This document shows positions 42,546 to 52,788 of a DNA stretch of 64,000 nt, in pieces. A program made the translations under genes and the position numbers. The stretch covers positions 164,755 to 228,754 of the forward strand of contig NZ_FUYF01000004.1 in NCBI RefSeq assembly GCF_900167555.1, written 5' to 3'. Numbering within the stretch: position 1 is the stretch's first letter; every line of letters starts with the position of its first letter. This stretch comes from Gemmiger formicilis. Its GTDB lineage: Bacteria > Bacillota > Clostridia > Oscillospirales > Ruminococcaceae. Under the pieces are notes generated by a model that worked only from the letters and a program-made list of their open reading frames with translations, was not told the origin of the DNA and searched no databases.

Positions 42546-44455
42546 TGCGGATGAAGCAGAAAACAAAAAGCATTGTCACGGCGCTGCTGCTGGGGGTCTT
42601 GTGCGCGGTAACACTGTCCGCCGTCATTACGGTGCCGGACTGGGAGACCGCCCGCGCGGATCTGCTGATCGGCATGCAGTACGAGACAACGGGCCTCGAC
42701 CTTGACGCCGTGCCCGGCTGGCTTGCGGCGCTGGTCATGCTGCACCAGAATTTTCCGCTGGACGGCTGGGCCTGGGGGCCTGCCGCCGCGGGGCTGGCCG
42801 TGCTGCTCTGCTGGGTGCGCGGTCAGCGTGAGGCGAAACCCAAGCGCACGGAGCTGGTGCTGAGCATTGTCTTTGGCATTGCTGAGGTATTGGGTCTGAG
42901 CATCTGCAAGCTGGGCAGCTGGGCGTTTGTCTTTAAAAATCCGTATCAGCTCTGCGTCGGCGTGCTCTGCATGGCCGGGTACGCGGTGCTGTTCTACCAC
43001 GCGGTCTGGGGGCTGTACGCCCTGCTGGGCCGCAGCCGGACGGGCGGGGAGGACTTCCCGCAGACCCGCTTCGCAGCGTGGTTCGCCAAGGCACCGGGCC
43101 GCGCGTCGTCGCTGCTCATCGGCGCGGCGTGGCTGCCGTGGGTCGCCGTGTTCTGGCCCGGCTCCGTGGACTGGGACTCCTGGGGGCAGATCTCGCAGGT
43201 GCTTGGGGTGCAGGAGATGACCGCCCACCATACGGTGCTCTCCACCTGGCTGCACGGCTGGCTGTTCCGGCTGGGCCGTGCGCTGGGCAGCGACAACCTC
43301 GGCGTGTTTCTCTACATAGTATTGCAATTTCTCGTCTGCGCGTGGGTGTTCGGGCAGGTAACGGCCTTTGCCGCCAGGCTCGGCTGCTCCCGCGGTGTGC
43401 AGTATGCGGTCACAGCATTCTTTGCACTCGACCCCATCTGGGGCGCGTTCATCCAGACGCAGGTCAAGGATACGCTCTACACGGGACTGTTCGTCCTGTT
43501 CGTGCTGAAAACCGCTGACCTGCTGCTCTTTCCGCAGGAATGGCAGGGGAGCCGCCCGCGCATGACCGCTTACGCGGTGCTCGGCGTGCTCTGCTGCCTG
43601 CTGCGCAAAAACGGCATCTATGCCGTTGTGCCGATGCTGCTGGCGTCGGCCTTCACCGTGAGTGAAAAGCGCCTGCGCCGCCCCGTGCTGGCGGTGCTGC
43701 TGGCCGTCTGCATCGGCTCGTTCGGGTTTGACACGTTCACCGAAAAAGTCCTCGACATCCCCGCAGGCAGCGTGGGGGAGGCGCTCTCGGTCCCGATGCA
43801 GCAGACCGCCCGCTATATCCGCGACTACGGCAATGAAGTCACCGACGGCGAGCGCACCGCCATCGAGAAGGTCCTCGACTACGATGCCATTGCCCAAAGC
43901 TACATGCCGGAGCTGTCCGATGGTGTCAAGCAGTACTACAAAAATCCCGGTAAGGGTGACCTGGCCCGCTATATGCTGGTCTGGGCCAAAATGCTGCTCA
44001 AGCACCCGGTCTGCTATTTTGAGGCAACGCACGCAAACTCCCACGGGTATTACACCATCACGAAATGCCGCGCCATCAACGATTACTACACGTTCAATAA
44101 TGACATTTGCATGGAAATGTCTGAAATGAACGTCCACTATCTTGATAAATCCGGCTATCTGCGGTATGCTTTTGTACAGGCGCTCTCGGCATTTGAAAAG
44201 CTGCCGCTCGTGGGGCTTACAACGTCCATCGGGTTCATGGCGTGGCTGACTGCCGTGCTTGGTCTCTGGCTGGCGCGCTGCAAAGCAAAGCCTGTGCTGC
44301 CGGTTTTTATCGGCCTTGGCATCTTCTGGCTGACCTGCATTGCGTCCCCGGTCAATGACTGTATGCGCTATTTCCTGCCTGTGGCGGGGTGTCTGCCGCT
44401 GGTTTTCTGCCTGGCGGCGGTGTTTTCCCGTGAAAAATCAGAAATTACCGTCTGA
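42545..44455 (+). CDS. Large multi-pass membrane protein (DUF6020-like)
   Basis: About 636 residues with a dozen or more membrane segments. The start is at ATG 42545 or 42551, overlapping the phosphoesterase stop. The motif GSVDWDSWGQISQVLG after the sixth segment, HHTVLSTWLHGWLFRLGRA and LDPIWGAFIQTQVKDTLYTG match DUF6020, a family with a GT-C glycosyltransferase-like membrane layout. The Asp after the membrane segment (FWPGSVDWDS) may be catalytic. The acceptor is unknown, perhaps a cell-surface glycan. The C-terminal segment ends in SPVNDCMRYFLPVAGCLPLV. Confidence 0.82.
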   Translation: MRMKQKTKSIVTALLLGVLCAVTLSAVITVPDWETARADLLIGMQYETTGLDLDAVPGWLAALVMLHQNFPLDGWAWGPAAAGLAVLLCWVRGQREAKPKRTELVLSIVFGIAEVLGLSICKLGSWAFVFKNPYQLCVGVLCMAGYAVLFYHAVWGLYALLGRSRTGGEDFPQTRFAAWFAKAPGRASSLLIGAAWLPWVAVFWPGSVDWDSWGQISQVLGVQEMTAHHTVLSTWLHGWLFRLGRALGSDNLGVFLYIVLQFLVCAWVFGQVTAFAARLGCSRGVQYAVTAFFALDPIWGAFIQTQVKDTLYTGLFVLFVLKTADLLLFPQEWQGSRPRMTAYAVLGVLCCLLRKNGIYAVVPMLLASAFTVSEKRLRRPVLAVLLAVCIGSFGFDTFTEKVLDIPAGSVGEALSVPMQQTARYIRDYGNEVTDGERTAIEKVLDYDAIAQSYMPELSDGVKQYYKNPGKGDLARYMLVWAKMLLKHPVCYFEATHANSHGYYTITKCRAINDYYTFNNDICMEMSEMNVHYLDKSGYLRYAFVQALSAFEKLPLVGLTTSIGFMAWLTAVLGLWLARCKAKPVLPVFIGLGIFWLTCIASPVNDCMRYFLPVAGCLPLVFCLAAVFSREKSEITV

Positions 44456-44497
44456 TTTGTTAAAAAATTCAAAAAAGACTGGTATTTTCCGCACAGG

Positions 44498-44508
44498 CAT
44501 GGTATAAT
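44498..44508 (+). promoter_or_regulatory. Promoter upstream of tig
   Basis: ATGGTATAAT, a TGn extended -10 (TATAAT at 44503-44508), with only a weak -35; the tig start is 44 bases on. Confidence 0.6.
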
Positions 44509-44551
44509 AACTTGTATTTTTATGTACATCTATTTTTGGAGGAATTTATAA

Positions 44552-45940
44552 ATGAAACTGATTTCCTGTGAAAAGCTCGAAAAGAGCATGGTCGAACTGC
44601 AGTTCTCTATTGACGCGGAGACCTTCAAATCTGCTGTCAATACCGCTTTCAAGCGCGAGGGCAAGAAGTACGCCATCCCCGGCTTCCGCAAGGGCAAGGC
44701 TCCCAAGGCCATGATCGAGAAGATGTATGGCAAGGACCTGTTCCAGTATGATGCCATCAACGACCTGTTCCCCGAGAACTACGAGGCCGCCGTCAAGGAG
44801 GCTGGTATCGAGGTCGTTGGCCGTCCTGACCCCGAGGTCGTCTCCATGTCCGAGGACGAGGGCGCTACCCTGAAGGTCAAGGTCGCCGTCAAGCCCGAGG
44901 TCGAGCTGGGCGAGTACACCGGTTTAACCGTCAACAAAGATGTCAAGACTGTTGACGAGGCTGATGTTGACGCCGAGATCAAGCGCATGCAGGACCGCAA
45001 TGGCCGTCTGCTGACCCGTGAGGGTGCTGCCGAGAACGGCGACACCGTTGACATCGACTTCGAGGGCTTCGTTGACGGCGTCGCTTTCGAGGGCGGCAAG
45101 GCTGAGCACTACTCTCTGGTGCTGGGCTCCGGCTCCTTCATCCCCGGCTTCGAGGAGCAGGTCGTCGGCCACAAGGCCGGCGAGGAGTTCGACGTCAACG
45201 TCAAGTTCCCCGAGGAGTACCAGGCTGAGGAACTGGCCGGCAAGGACGCCACCTTCAAGATCAAGCTGCATGAGGTCCAGTACAAGGAGCTGCCCGAGCT
45301 GGACGACGACTTTGCCAAGGACGTCAGCGAGTACGACACTCTCGACGAGCTGAAGGACTCCATCCGCAAGGGCATCGAGACCAACCACGAGAAGCAGGCT
45401 GACCAGAAGGTCGAGAACGACCTGATCGACCAGGTCGTGGGCGGCATGAAGGCTGAGATTCCCGACGCCATGATCGAGAGCCGCATCGAGGAGCTGGTGC
45501 AGGACTTCCAGTACCGCATCTCCCAGCAGGGCCTCAAGCTCGAGCAGTACCTGCAGTATATGGGCATGACCATGGAGCAGTTCAAGGAGCAGTTCCGTGA
45601 GCAGGCCGACAAGCAGGTCAAGATGCGCCTGGCCATGGAGGCTATCGTCGCCAAGGAGTCCATCGAGGCTACCGAGGAGGAGTTCGAGGCCGAGATCAAG
45701 CGCATTGCCGATGCTTACCAGATGGAGGCCGACAAGGTCAAGAGCCTGGTCGATGCTGCCGCCGTCAAGAAGGATCTGGCTGTCAACAAGGCAATCGACT
45801 TCGTGAAGTCCAAGGCCAACATCGTCGCCGGTGCTGCCGAGGAGAAGAAGCCCGCCAAAAAGACCACCCGCAAGACCACCAAGAAGGCTGCCGCCAAGCA
45901 GGACGAGGAGCCGAAGGAAGAGGAGACCAAGGGCGAGTAA
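44552..45940 (+). CDS. tig: Trigger factor
   Basis: A 462-residue ribosome-associated chaperone. The ribosome-binding signature PGFRKGKAPKAMIEKMYG lies near residue 45. The FKBP-type prolyl isomerase domain covers about residues 155-240 (NGDTVDIDFEGFVDGVAFEG, GSGSFIPGFEEQVVGHKAGE). A long helical chaperone domain follows. The last 35 residues are a lysine/threonine then glutamate tail (KKPAKKTTRKTTKKAAAKQD), an addition beyond the typical 430. Followed by clpP and clpX as in most bacteria. Confidence 0.96.
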   Translation: MKLISCEKLEKSMVELQFSIDAETFKSAVNTAFKREGKKYAIPGFRKGKAPKAMIEKMYGKDLFQYDAINDLFPENYEAAVKEAGIEVVGRPDPEVVSMSEDEGATLKVKVAVKPEVELGEYTGLTVNKDVKTVDEADVDAEIKRMQDRNGRLLTREGAAENGDTVDIDFEGFVDGVAFEGGKAEHYSLVLGSGSFIPGFEEQVVGHKAGEEFDVNVKFPEEYQAEELAGKDATFKIKLHEVQYKELPELDDDFAKDVSEYDTLDELKDSIRKGIETNHEKQADQKVENDLIDQVVGGMKAEIPDAMIESRIEELVQDFQYRISQQGLKLEQYLQYMGMTMEQFKEQFREQADKQVKMRLAMEAIVAKESIEATEEEFEAEIKRIADAYQMEADKVKSLVDAAAVKKDLAVNKAIDFVKSKANIVAGAAEEKKPAKKTTRKTTKKAAAKQDEEPKEEETKGE

Positions 45941-46063
45941 TCACCCTGAGGGCATCCGTAAACATTGAGTAAAAGGGCCGGTACGGTTGCGCAGCTATGC
46001 CGCCGTATCGGTTCCTTTGTCATCACCCATACTTTATCGAAAGCACCAAGGAGGGAAACCAGA

Positions 46064-46654
46064 ATGAGCCTTGTACCTTATGTTGTCGAACAGACTGCGC
46101 GCGGTGAGCGCAGCTATGACATCTTCTCCCGCCTGCTCAATGACCGCATCATTGTGCTGAGTGAGGACGTCAACTCCGCCTCTGCCAGCGTCATCGTAGC
46201 ACAGCTGCTGTACCTCGAGGGCCAGGACCCGGAGAAGGACATCTACTTCTATATCAACAGCCCCGGCGGCTCGATCTCTGACGGTATGGCCATCCACGAC
46301 ACGATGAACTACATCAAGTGCGATGTCTCCACCATCTGCGTCGGCATGGCGGCCTCGATGGGCTCTTTCCTGCTGGCCAGTGGCACCAAGGGCAAGCGCT
46401 TTGCCCTGCCGAACTCCGAGATCCTGATCCACCAGCCGCTTATCGGCGGGCAGGGTATCTCCGGCCAGGCTACCGACATCAAGATCCACGCCGACCACAT
46501 CGTGCGTATCCGCGAGAAGATGAACACGCTGCTCAGCCAGTACACCGGCCAGCCGCTGGACGTCATCACCCGCGACACCGAGCGCGACAACTATATGACC
46601 GCGCAGCAGGCGAAGGAGTACGGCCTGATCGACGACATCCTCTATAAACACTGA
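46064..46654 (+). CDS. clpP: ATP-dependent Clp protease proteolytic subunit
   Basis: A 196-residue serine protease from ATG 46064, with AAGGAGGG upstream; an in-frame upstream start would add 33 unlike residues. The catalytic triad is Ser near 97 ([10 protein letters not shown]), His near 122 (LIHQPLIGG) and Asp near 171 (TERDNYM region). Fourteen subunits form the chamber fed by ClpX or ClpC. clpX follows after 14 bases. Confidence 0.97.
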   Translation: MSLVPYVVEQTARGERSYDIFSRLLNDRIIVLSEDVNSASASVIVAQLLYLEGQDPEKDIYFYINSPGGSISDGMAIHDTMNYIKCDVSTICVGMAASMGSFLLASGTKGKRFALPNSEILIHQPLIGGQGISGQATDIKIHADHIVRIREKMNTLLSQYTGQPLDVITRDTERDNYMTAQQAKEYGLIDDILYKH

Positions 46655-46668
46655 TTCGGGGGAACAAC

Positions 46669-48021
46669 ATGGCAAATCAAACGTCCGGCAAGGACGGAAA
46701 AGGACGCGAGCTCGTCTGCAGCTTCTGCGGGCGGACGCAAAATGAGGTAGAGCAGCTGATCATTGGCCCCGGCGTCAATATCTGCAAGGACTGCCTGGAT
46801 ATGTGCAACAATGCCCTGTACAAGGACGGCGAGCGCCCGGCCCCGCCGCGCGCCGGTATGCCGCGGAACCGCCGCCGCACAGACGCGCAGCCCGGTGCGG
46901 ACTATGACTATGACCCGCTCGAGAGCATCAATATCCTGACCCCCGCCGAGATCAAGGCGGGGCTGGATCAGTATGTTATCGGGCAGGATGCCGCCAAAAA
47001 GGTGCTGGCTGTCTCTGTTTACAACCACTACAAGCGCATTCTCTCCCGCGAGAGCAGCGACGTGGAGCTGCAGAAGTCCAACGTGCTGATGCTCGGCCCG
47101 TCCGGCACCGGCAAGACGCTGCTGGCCCAGACGCTGGCCAGGATGCTCAATGTGCCGTTCGCCATCGCGGACGCCACGACGATCACCGAGGCAGGCTACG
47201 TCGGCGAGGATGTCGAGAACATCCTGCTCAAACTCATTCAGGCGGCGGATTTTGACGTCGCCCGCGCCGAGATCGGCATTATCTACGTCGATGAGATCGA
47301 CAAGATCACCCGCAAGAGCGAGAACCCCTCCATCACCCGTGACGTCGGCGGTGAGGGTGTACAGCAGGCGCTGCTGAAGATCGTGGAGGGCACGGTCAGC
47401 AACGTGCCGCCCAACGGCGGACGCAAGCACCCGCAGCAGGAGTTCATCCAGATCAACACGAAGAATATCCTGTTCATCTGCGGTGGTGCGTTCGATGGGC
47501 TGGAAAAGCTCATTCAGAAGCGCACCGACAACGCCTCCCTCGGCTTTGGCAGCCAGCTGCGCACAACGCTGGACAAGGATGAGACGCGCCAGAAGCTGCT
47601 GAAGAAGGTCGAGCCTGACGACCTCGTCAAGTTCGGTCTCATCCCCGAGCTGATCGGCCGTCTGCCCGTTGTGACGGTGCTTGACCCGCTGGACGAGGAA
47701 GCTCTTGTCCGAGTTTTGACCGAGCCGAAGAACAGCATTGTGCGCCAGTACAAGGAGCTGTTCCACCTCGACAATGCCGAGCTCGTCTTTACCGAGGACG
47801 CGCTGCACGCCATCGCCAAGAAAACGGTGGAACGCAAGAGCGGTGCCCGCGGTCTGCGCAGCGTCGTCGAAGAACTGCTGATTCCGATCATGTACGACAT
47901 CCCGTCGGACGCCACCATCACAAAGGTGACCATCGATGCGGATACGGTGGCAGGGGGCGAGCCACACATCGAGCACGGCATGATGCGCCCGCGCTACAAA
48001 AATATGGCGTCCCAGCAATAA
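46669..48021 (+). CDS. clpX: ATP-dependent Clp protease ATP-binding subunit ClpX
   Basis: A 450-residue AAA+ unfoldase. The N-terminal C4 zinc finger is [19 protein letters not shown] then CKDCLDMC. Walker A is [15 protein letters not shown] near residue 144 and Walker B is [10 protein letters not shown]. The ClpP-docking loop is IGF-like: LGFGSQLR near residue 304. It unfolds substrates for ClpP. Some 25 residues rich in Arg and Pro separate the finger from the AAA domain. Confidence 0.97.
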   Translation: MANQTSGKDGKGRELVCSFCGRTQNEVEQLIIGPGVNICKDCLDMCNNALYKDGERPAPPRAGMPRNRRRTDAQPGADYDYDPLESINILTPAEIKAGLDQYVIGQDAAKKVLAVSVYNHYKRILSRESSDVELQKSNVLMLGPSGTGKTLLAQTLARMLNVPFAIADATTITEAGYVGEDVENILLKLIQAADFDVARAEIGIIYVDEIDKITRKSENPSITRDVGGEGVQQALLKIVEGTVSNVPPNGGRKHPQQEFIQINTKNILFICGGAFDGLEKLIQKRTDNASLGFGSQLRTTLDKDETRQKLLKKVEPDDLVKFGLIPELIGRLPVVTVLDPLDEEALVRVLTEPKNSIVRQYKELFHLDNAELVFTEDALHAIAKKTVERKSGARGLRSVVEELLIPIMYDIPSDATITKVTIDADTVAGGEPHIEHGMMRPRYKNMASQQ

Positions 48022-48026
48022 TTTGC

Positions 48027-48064
48027 AAACACACCGGTGCAGGAATGCGCCGGTGTGTTTTTGT
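48027..48064 (+). terminator. Intrinsic terminator of the clp operon
   Basis: AAACACACCGG / CCGGTGTGTTT stem with a 12-base loop and T-rich tail, just after the clpX stop. Confidence 0.9.
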
Positions 48065-48090
48065 TCACAAAAATTTTATATAGAAAACAC

Positions 48091-48119
48091 TTGATTTTTT
48101 GCAGTAAAGTGAGTATTAT
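48091..48119 (+). promoter_or_regulatory. Sigma-A promoter of groESL
   Basis: TTGATT (48091-48096), 17 bases, TATTAT (48114-48119), directly before the CIRCE element. Confidence 0.88.
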
Positions 48120-48123
48120 ATAT

Positions 48124-48150
48124 TTAGCACTCAGAGAGATTGAGTGCTAA
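48124..48150 (+). promoter_or_regulatory. CIRCE operator (HrcA binding site)
   Basis: Perfect TTAGCACTC-N9-GAGTGCTAA. It covers the transcription start region of groESL. By established knowledge HrcA binds it and represses until heat or misfolding titrates GroEL. hrcA is not in the window. Confidence 0.98.
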
Positions 48151-48180
48151 ACTAAAAATCAAAAGAGAAATCTTTTATAG

Positions 48181-48480
<300 letters not shown>

Positions 48481-48509
48481 ATTTGATTTCACCGATTTCT
48501 TTCAGATAA

Positions 48510-50156
<1,647 letters not shown>

Positions 50157-50210
50157 GAGACGCCGCAAAGCCTTGAAATTGCTTGATTTTTTGGATGCGC
50201 AAAAGCGAAT

Positions 50211-50237
50211 TTACGCCTAACTTACGCCACTTACGCC
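50211..50237 (+). repeat. Three tandem TTACGCC direct repeats
   Basis: TTACGCC occurs at 50211, 50222 and 50231, with 4- and 2-base gaps. Its complement GGCGTAA relates to the GCGTAA/TTACGC arms of the hairpins before the MATE gene. It may be a recombinase site or a scar at the edge of the acquired block; not proven. Confidence 0.6.
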
Positions 50238-50266
50238 AAAAATTCAAGCGCATTATAGGGTAACAG

Positions 50267-50304
50267 AAATCGGCACCTGCCTCAAAAGCAGGTGCCGATT
50301 TTTA
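50267..50304 (+). terminator. Intrinsic terminator downstream of groEL
   Basis: Perfect 14-bp stem AAATCGGCACCTGC / GCAGGTGCCGATTT with a 7-base loop, followed by TT(A)T. It lies 110 bases after the groEL stop. Confidence 0.9.
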
Positions 50305-50370
50305 TGTTATCCGGCAGCATGGTGATTGCAAAAAGTAGGATCGACGAGACGAAAATCATTCAAAAAGCAT

Positions 50371-50399
50371 TTGAAATTTCCATCCAAATCCGCTATAAT
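50371..50399 (+). promoter_or_regulatory. Strong sigma-A promoter of the MATE leader
   Basis: TTGAAA (50371-50376), 17 bases, TATAAT (50394-50399). Transcription would start near 50406 and give a leader of about 180 bases before the MATE start. Confidence 0.88.
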
Positions 50400-50408
50400 A
50401 AAGGTACA

Positions 50409-50462
50409 GCGTGTGGCGTTTCTGCGTAAATCCAGTTGCAGAGCAGCCACGCGCCTTTTTTT
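50409..50462 (+). terminator. First attenuator hairpin in the MATE leader
   Basis: GCGTGTGGC (50409-50417) pairs with GCCACGCGC (50446-50454) with G-U wobble, followed by seven T (50456-50462). It lies inside the leader peptide frame. Confidence 0.6.
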
Positions 50463-50476
50463 GCGGAATCGGGTGA
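50411..50476 (+). CDS. Putative 21-residue leader peptide of the MATE operon
   Basis: GTG 50411 with AAGG at 50401-50404 (spacing 6) opens a 21-codon frame ending TGA 50476. The peptide starts MWRFCVNPV and ends FFCGIG. The frame spans the first hairpin completely, so a translating or stalled ribosome would alter which stem forms. This is the layout of translation-inhibitor-sensing leaders before resistance genes. No proof of translation. Confidence 0.55.
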   Translation: MWRFCVNPVAEQPRAFFCGIG

Positions 50477-50522
50477 GAAATGGCAAGATGAGCGAAAACT
50501 TCATAGGCAAATCGTGTAGCAG

Positions 50523-50570
50523 AAATGCGTAAGTCCGGATGTTCTGGGACTTACGCATTTTTTATTTTTT
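50523..50570 (+). terminator. Second attenuator/terminator directly before the MATE gene
   Basis: Perfect 14-bp stem AAATGCGTAAGTCC / GGACTTACGCATTT with loop of 10, followed by TTTATTTTTT. The MATE ribosome binding site AAAGG begins only six bases later. The earlier segment TGCGTAAATCC (50423-50433) is nearly identical to the 5' arm and could pair with the 3' arm instead, an anti-terminator option. Confidence 0.85.
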
Positions 50571-50588
50571 GAAAGAAAGGTGATTTTT

Positions 50589-51995
50589 TTGGAAACCGGA
50601 AATCAGTTCTTGGGGACGGAGCGTGTGAGCAAGCTCATGCGGCAGTACGCCATCCCCTGCATTATCTCGCTGCTGGTAGGCGCACTTTACAACATCGTTG
50701 ACCAGATTTTTATCGCCAATGCCAGCTACCTCGGCTCCTACGGCAACGCCGCCAATACGGTGGTGTTCCCGCTGACGGTGGTGGCGCTGGCTATCGCCGT
50801 CATGTTGGGCGACGGCTGCTGCGCCTTCGTCAGCATGGCGCTGGGCAGAAACGAGGTGGATAAGGCCAAGCAAAGCGTGGGCAACGCGGTGGTGTTATCT
50901 GTCGTCAGCAGTCTTGTTCTGACGGCGGTATACCTCATTTTCGCAAACACCATCATCGCCATGTTCGGCGGCACGGTGAATGAGGAGACCTTCCGCCACT
51001 CGCAGGAGTACTTCTTCTATATCACGCTGGGCATCCCATTCTATATGTTCGGGCAGGCCATGAACCCCATCATCCGTGCCGACGGCAACCCCAAGTTCGC
51101 CATGATCTCCACATTGGCAGGCGCTGCTATCAACATTATCCTCGACCCAATTTTCATCTTTGTCTTTAAATGGGGTATGATGGGTGCGGCAGTGGCCACG
51201 GTCATCGGTCAGGTGGCAACGGCGTTTCTTGCTGTGTGGTATCTGCTGCACATGAAGATCATCAAGCCTGCGTCCGGCGATTATGCACTGCGGGGAACTG
51301 TCTGCGGACGAATGCTGACGCTGGGTATCACCAGTTTTCTTTCGCAGATCAGTCTGGTGGCGGCCATGGCGGCCATCAACAATATGCTCCGCAAATACGG
51401 CGCTCTGGACGCTGTGTTCGGACAGGAGCAATACGCGCAGATCCCCATGGCTGTGGTCGGCATTGTGATGAAGTTCTTCCAGATCGTCATTTCCATCGTG
51501 GTCGGCATGGCGGCAGGCTGCATCCCCATCGTGGGCTATAACATGGGTGCGGAGAAGAAACTGCGTGTTCGGGAGCTGTTCACCAAGCTGCTGATTGCCG
51601 AAGCACTGGTGGGGGCAGTGGCGCTGGTGATGGCAGAGGGGTTCCCTCGGCAGCTCATCGCCATTTTCGGTGCAGCCAATGAGAGCGGCTACTATACGGA
51701 CTTTGCTATTAAGGCGTTCCGCACCTATCTCTGCATGATGGTGCTGGCCTGCGTCAACAAGGCGTGCTTTATCTTCTTGCAGGCAGTCGGCAAGGCGCTG
51801 ACATCCACGCTGCTGTCCATGTTCCGTGAGGTGGTGTTCGGTGTGGGCTTTGCTCTGTTGTTGCCTGTGTTCTTTGGTTTGGACGGCGTACTGTATTCCA
51901 TGCCGGTGTCGGATATTCTGACCTTTATCATCTCGGCGATCATCATCGTGAAAACCTATCGGGAATTGAATGCGGAAGGAGTGCAGAAAGTATGA
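50589..51995 (+). CDS. MATE family efflux transporter
   Basis: A 468-residue transporter from TTG 50589, eight bases after AAAGG; GTG 50580 in frame overlaps that site. About 12 membrane segments are visible. The N-terminus LGTERVSKLMRQYAIPCIIS, then VDQIFIANASYLGSYGNAAN, and MGAAVATVIGQ mark the MATE fold of the clostridial MepA-like group. It exports drugs or metabolites with Na+ or H+ exchange. Codon choice is less GC3-skewed than neighbours, suggesting gene transfer. It overlaps the next gene by four bases. Confidence 0.92.
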   Translation: METGNQFLGTERVSKLMRQYAIPCIISLLVGALYNIVDQIFIANASYLGSYGNAANTVVFPLTVVALAIAVMLGDGCCAFVSMALGRNEVDKAKQSVGNAVVLSVVSSLVLTAVYLIFANTIIAMFGGTVNEETFRHSQEYFFYITLGIPFYMFGQAMNPIIRADGNPKFAMISTLAGAAINIILDPIFIFVFKWGMMGAAVATVIGQVATAFLAVWYLLHMKIIKPASGDYALRGTVCGRMLTLGITSFLSQISLVAAMAAINNMLRKYGALDAVFGQEQYAQIPMAVVGIVMKFFQIVISIVVGMAAGCIPIVGYNMGAEKKLRVRELFTKLLIAEALVGAVALVMAEGFPRQLIAIFGAANESGYYTDFAIKAFRTYLCMMVLACVNKACFIFLQAVGKALTSTLLSMFREVVFGVGFALLLPVFFGLDGVLYSMPVSDILTFIISAIIIVKTYRELNAEGVQKV

Positions 51996-52570
51996 AAAAC
52001 AGAGTCATTACCATCAGCCGCGAATTTGGCAGCGGCGGACGCACCATCGGCAAAAAGGTGGCGGAAAAGCTGGGTATTCCGTGCTATGACGCAGAGATCA
52101 TTCAGGAAATGGCAAAGAAAACAGGTTTTGCACCGGACTATGTAAAAGAAGCAGGAGAGTACGCACCTGGGAGCTTCCTATCGGCAGCTTTTTCCAACCG
52201 AATGTTCGGCCCCACCAACGAGGATATTCTGTGGGAGCATCAGTACAAGGTCATCACGGAGCTGGCGGAAAAGGGTCCCTGCGTCATTGTTGGCCGTTGT
52301 GCCGACTGTATTCTGCGGGACAAGGCAGACTGCCTGAAAGTCTTTATCCACGCGGATATGAAGTTCCGTGCAGAGCGCATCGTCAAGGTGTACGGCGAAC
52401 GGGAGCAGTCCCCGGAGGAGCGCCTGCGGGATAAGGATAAACGCCGGGCCGCCTATCACCGCTTATACACCAACATGAAGTGGGGACACGCTCAAAATTA
52501 TCACCTGACGCTAGACAGCGGCGTCATCGGTATCGACAAGTGCGTGGACATCATCGCGGAGCTGTATTGA
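51992..52570 (+). CDS. Cytidylate kinase-like family protein
   Basis: A 192-residue P-loop kinase: VITISREFGSGGRTIGKKVA then EKLGIPCYDAEIIQEMAKKT. GSGGRTIG is the variant P-loop of this family. CVIVGRCADCILRDKADCLK, then RAERIVKVYGE, follows. It is not the housekeeping Cmk (shorter, no Cmk insert). Such genes often follow MATE or ABC transporter genes in Clostridia. The substrate is unknown. The ATG overlaps the MATE stop, so it falls under the same leader control. Confidence 0.9.
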   Translation: MKNRVITISREFGSGGRTIGKKVAEKLGIPCYDAEIIQEMAKKTGFAPDYVKEAGEYAPGSFLSAAFSNRMFGPTNEDILWEHQYKVITELAEKGPCVIVGRCADCILRDKADCLKVFIHADMKFRAERIVKVYGEREQSPEERLRDKDKRRAAYHRLYTNMKWGHAQNYHLTLDSGVIGIDKCVDIIAELY

Positions 52571-52620
52571 AACTTTCCAGGAAAAACGTTTGAAATTCGT
52601 TTTGAAAATCGTTAAAATAT

Positions 52621-52691
52621 AAGGCAACACCGCATAATTCCCGCTGGAGCGGTGCTTGAGCCGCTAGGCGGGAATTGTGTGGTGTTGCCTT
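52621..52691. repeat. 71-bp perfect-ended palindromic element
   Basis: AAGGCAACACC (52621-52631) pairs with GGTGTTGCCTT (52681-52691). The inner arms GCATAATTCCCGC / GCGGGAATTGTGT and a central GAGCGG/CCGCT hairpin continue the stem. A half copy is at 11195-11216. It marks the downstream end of the MATE block. Confidence 0.85.
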
Positions 52692-52731
52692 AAGGTCGAA
52701 GTCTCCGAAAAATAGAGGCTTCGGCCTTTTT
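52692..52731 (+). terminator. Intrinsic terminator after the MATE block
   Basis: AAGGTCGAAGTCTC pairs with GAGGCTTCGGCCTT (G-U included), followed by TTT. Confidence 0.8.
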
Positions 52732-52758
52732 GTATAAACCGGCAAAGTGTGCTATAAT
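52730..52758 (+). promoter_or_regulatory. Sigma-A promoter of the vanZ-like gene
   Basis: TTGTAT (52730-52735), 17 bases, TGC-TATAAT (52753-52758). Confidence 0.75.
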
Positions 52759-52788
52759 AGACAGAAATAACGCAGCGGGGGAGCCGCC

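Noticed and set aside
50326..50532. 68-codon plus-strand frame across the MATE leader
   Set aside because: It starts upstream of the consensus promoter and has no ribosome binding site; the 21-codon leader frame fits the transcript better.
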